A stretch of 64,000 nt of DNA from Roseateles sp. (lineage in GTDB: Bacteria; Pseudomonadota; Gammaproteobacteria; Burkholderiales; Burkholderiaceae_C). A program made the translations under genes and the position numbers. Shown here in pieces: positions 63,027 to 64,000 of this stretch. The stretch spans positions 1 to 64,000 of the forward strand of contig JAFALK010000013.1 in the NCBI GenBank assembly GCA_019234295.1, in the 5' to 3' direction. Every line of letters begins with the position of its first letter. The stretch's first letter is position 1. The notes beneath the pieces were generated by a model that made no database searches, was not told the origin of the DNA, and worked only from the letters and a program-made list of their open reading frames with translations.

Positions 63027-64000
63027 TCATGCCAGCAGTTCGCGGATCTGCTGGAGTGCGCCCGGATCTTCAATGGTCGAGAGGTCGCCCGGATCGCGCT
63101 GCTCGCACAAGGCCTGGATGGCGCGGCGCAGAAGCTTGCCCGAGCGGGTCTTGGGCAGCACGGTGACAAAGCGCACGCGCGCCGGTCGCGCCACGGCGCC
63201 CAGCTGCCGGTCGACGAGCTGGAGGATGGCGGCCTCCTCCTTGTGCACGTCGTCGACAGGCCTTCTCAGCACCACGAAGGCCATCGCCACCTGGCCCTTC
63301 AGCTCGTCTTGCACGCCCACCACGGCCACCTCGGCCACGTTGGAGTGACCGCTGATGCACTCTTCGATCTCGCGCGTGCCCAGGCGGTGGCCGGCCACGT
63401 TGATGACGTCGTCGGTGCGGCCCATGATGAAGAAATAGCCGTCGGTGTCGCGCGTGGCCCAGTCGAAGGTCGAGTAGACCTGCCGGCCGGGCACCGAGGA
63501 CCAGTAGGTCTTCACGAAGCGCTCGTCGTCGCCCCAAACGGTCTGCAGGCAGCCCGGCGGCATGGGGTAGCACAGCGTGAGCACGCCCTTCTTGCCGGGT
63601 TCCGTGATCTCTTCTCCGGTGCTTTCGTCCAGCAGCCGCGCGTCGTAGCCGAACACGGCCTTGCCGGGCGAGCCGAATTTCGGGACCTGGGGCTCCAGGT
63701 CCGGCACAAAGCGTGAGAGCGTGAGCATGGGCCAGCCGGTCTCGGTCTGCCAGTAGTTGTCGATGATGGGCACGCCGATGCCCTTGGAGATCCACTGGGC
63801 CGTGGGTTCGTCGAGCGGCTCGCCGGCGAGAAAGAGCGCGCGCAGCGAGGAAAGATCATGGCGACGCAGCAGGGCCTCGTCGTGCTTTTTCAGTATGCGG
63901 ATGGCTGTGGGCGAGCTGAACATGACGTTGGCTTTGTACTTCTCGACGATGCCCCACCACACGGCCGCATCGGGCTGGATGGGCAGGCCTTCGTACATCA
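63027..64000 (-). CDS. prpE: propionate-CoA ligase (acyl-CoA synthetase), C-terminal part
   Basis: The last about 324 residues of an AMP-forming acyl-CoA synthetase whose N-terminus lies beyond the window. MYEGLPIQPDAAVWWGIVEK, FSSPTAIRILKK, DNYWQTETGWP (A5-like motif with TE), GYFFIMGRTDDVINVAGHRL and the final PKTRSGKLLRR with the acyl-adenylate Lys. Resemblance is closest to PrpE rather than Acs, so propionate activation is likely. 63 bp separate its stop from the M3 peptidase start. Confidence 0.9.
   Translation of the reverse strand, partial: MYEGLPIQPDAAVWWGIVEKYKANVMFSSPTAIRILKKHDEALLRRHDLSSLRALFLAGEPLDEPTAQWISKGIGVPIIDNYWQTETGWPMLTLSRFVPDLEPQVPKFGSPGKAVFGYDARLLDESTGEEITEPGKKGVLTLCYPMPPGCLQTVWGDDERFVKTYWSSVPGRQVYSTFDWATRDTDGYFFIMGRTDDVINVAGHRLGTREIEECISGHSNVAEVAVVGVQDELKGQVAMAFVVLRRPVDDVHKEEAAILQLVDRQLGAVARPARVRFVTVLPKTRSGKLLRRAIQALCEQRDPGDLSTIEDPGALQQIRELLA

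Overview
The window (about 64 kb, GC-rich, dense, strong G/C third-position bias) looks like a chromosome segment of a betaproteobacterium in the order Burkholderiales, close to Comamonadaceae or the Rubrivivax/Leptothrix/Roseateles group. This rests on gene order and protein style (gmk-rpoZ-spoT-greB, hemC-hemD-hemX-hemY facing ppc, alaA-hom-thrC-moeA-moaD, crcB-clpB, fused ABC permeases); no rRNA is present. Almost everything is chromosomal housekeeping. I see no phage, insertion sequence, CRISPR array or replication origin.

Layout. 0-10.5 kb: a 5'-truncated desaturase remnant, gmk, rpoZ, a (p)ppGpp synthetase/hydrolase, greB, then a signalling/transport group made of an acetyltransferase, an ABC_sub_bind periplasmic protein, an MFS permease with a large sensor-like N-terminus and a divergent Ser/Thr kinase with a transmembrane Cache/HAMP sensor. 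10.6-10.9 kb: two tandem tRNA-Arg(ACG) genes. 11-18 kb: heme genes hemCDXY and divergent ppc. 18-22.3 kb: S9 peptidase, VOC protein, NAD salvage (nicotinamidase-like plus pncB). 22.3-22.9 kb: a decayed locus (monooxygenase-like pseudogene, 15-bp minisatellite, broken copy of the pncB tail). 23-31 kb: YeaQ-like protein, acyltransferase, ABC ATPase and fused permease, histidine kinase, cobalamin-binding-like protein, argH, DUF4242. 31-36.5 kb: dinB, a strong candidate sigma-54-driven small RNA, nadA, a ComFB-like protein, nadB, a MOSC protein. 36.5-40 kb: clpB with a heat-shock-type promoter, crcB, moaE.

40.1-49.8 kb is an accessory block between moaE and moaD, genes that are usually neighbours. 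It holds an SPFH-SHOCT protein, a zinc-ribbon DUF4178 protein, a half-size DUF350 protein, a YciI-like protein, a membrane-bound spermidine-synthase-like protein, an exported flavoprotein, an Old Yellow Enzyme, a questin-oxidase-like protein under a textbook SoxR-type promoter, soxR, and a SpeD-type AdoMet decarboxylase placed 7 bp behind moaD. SpeD can supply decarboxylated AdoMet to the aminopropyltransferase-like protein, so the block reads as a polyamine/membrane-stress module joined to a redox-cycling-compound response. 49.8-55.2 kb: the moaD-moeA-thrC-hom-alaA operon. 55.2-64 kb: Mth938-like protein, bcp, phoH (with a leader terminator), HAD hydrolase, yidB, DHA2-type MFS, M3 peptidase and the 3' part of a propionate-CoA ligase.

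Most worth a second look: the sigma-54 promoter/small RNA at 32.55-32.65 kb, the polyamine-SPFH-SoxR block, the kinase/sensor-MFS/periplasmic-protein cluster, and three terminators that sit directly before start codons (nadA, phoH, the DHA2 MFS gene). All functional calls come from reading protein sequence by eye; no database search was run.
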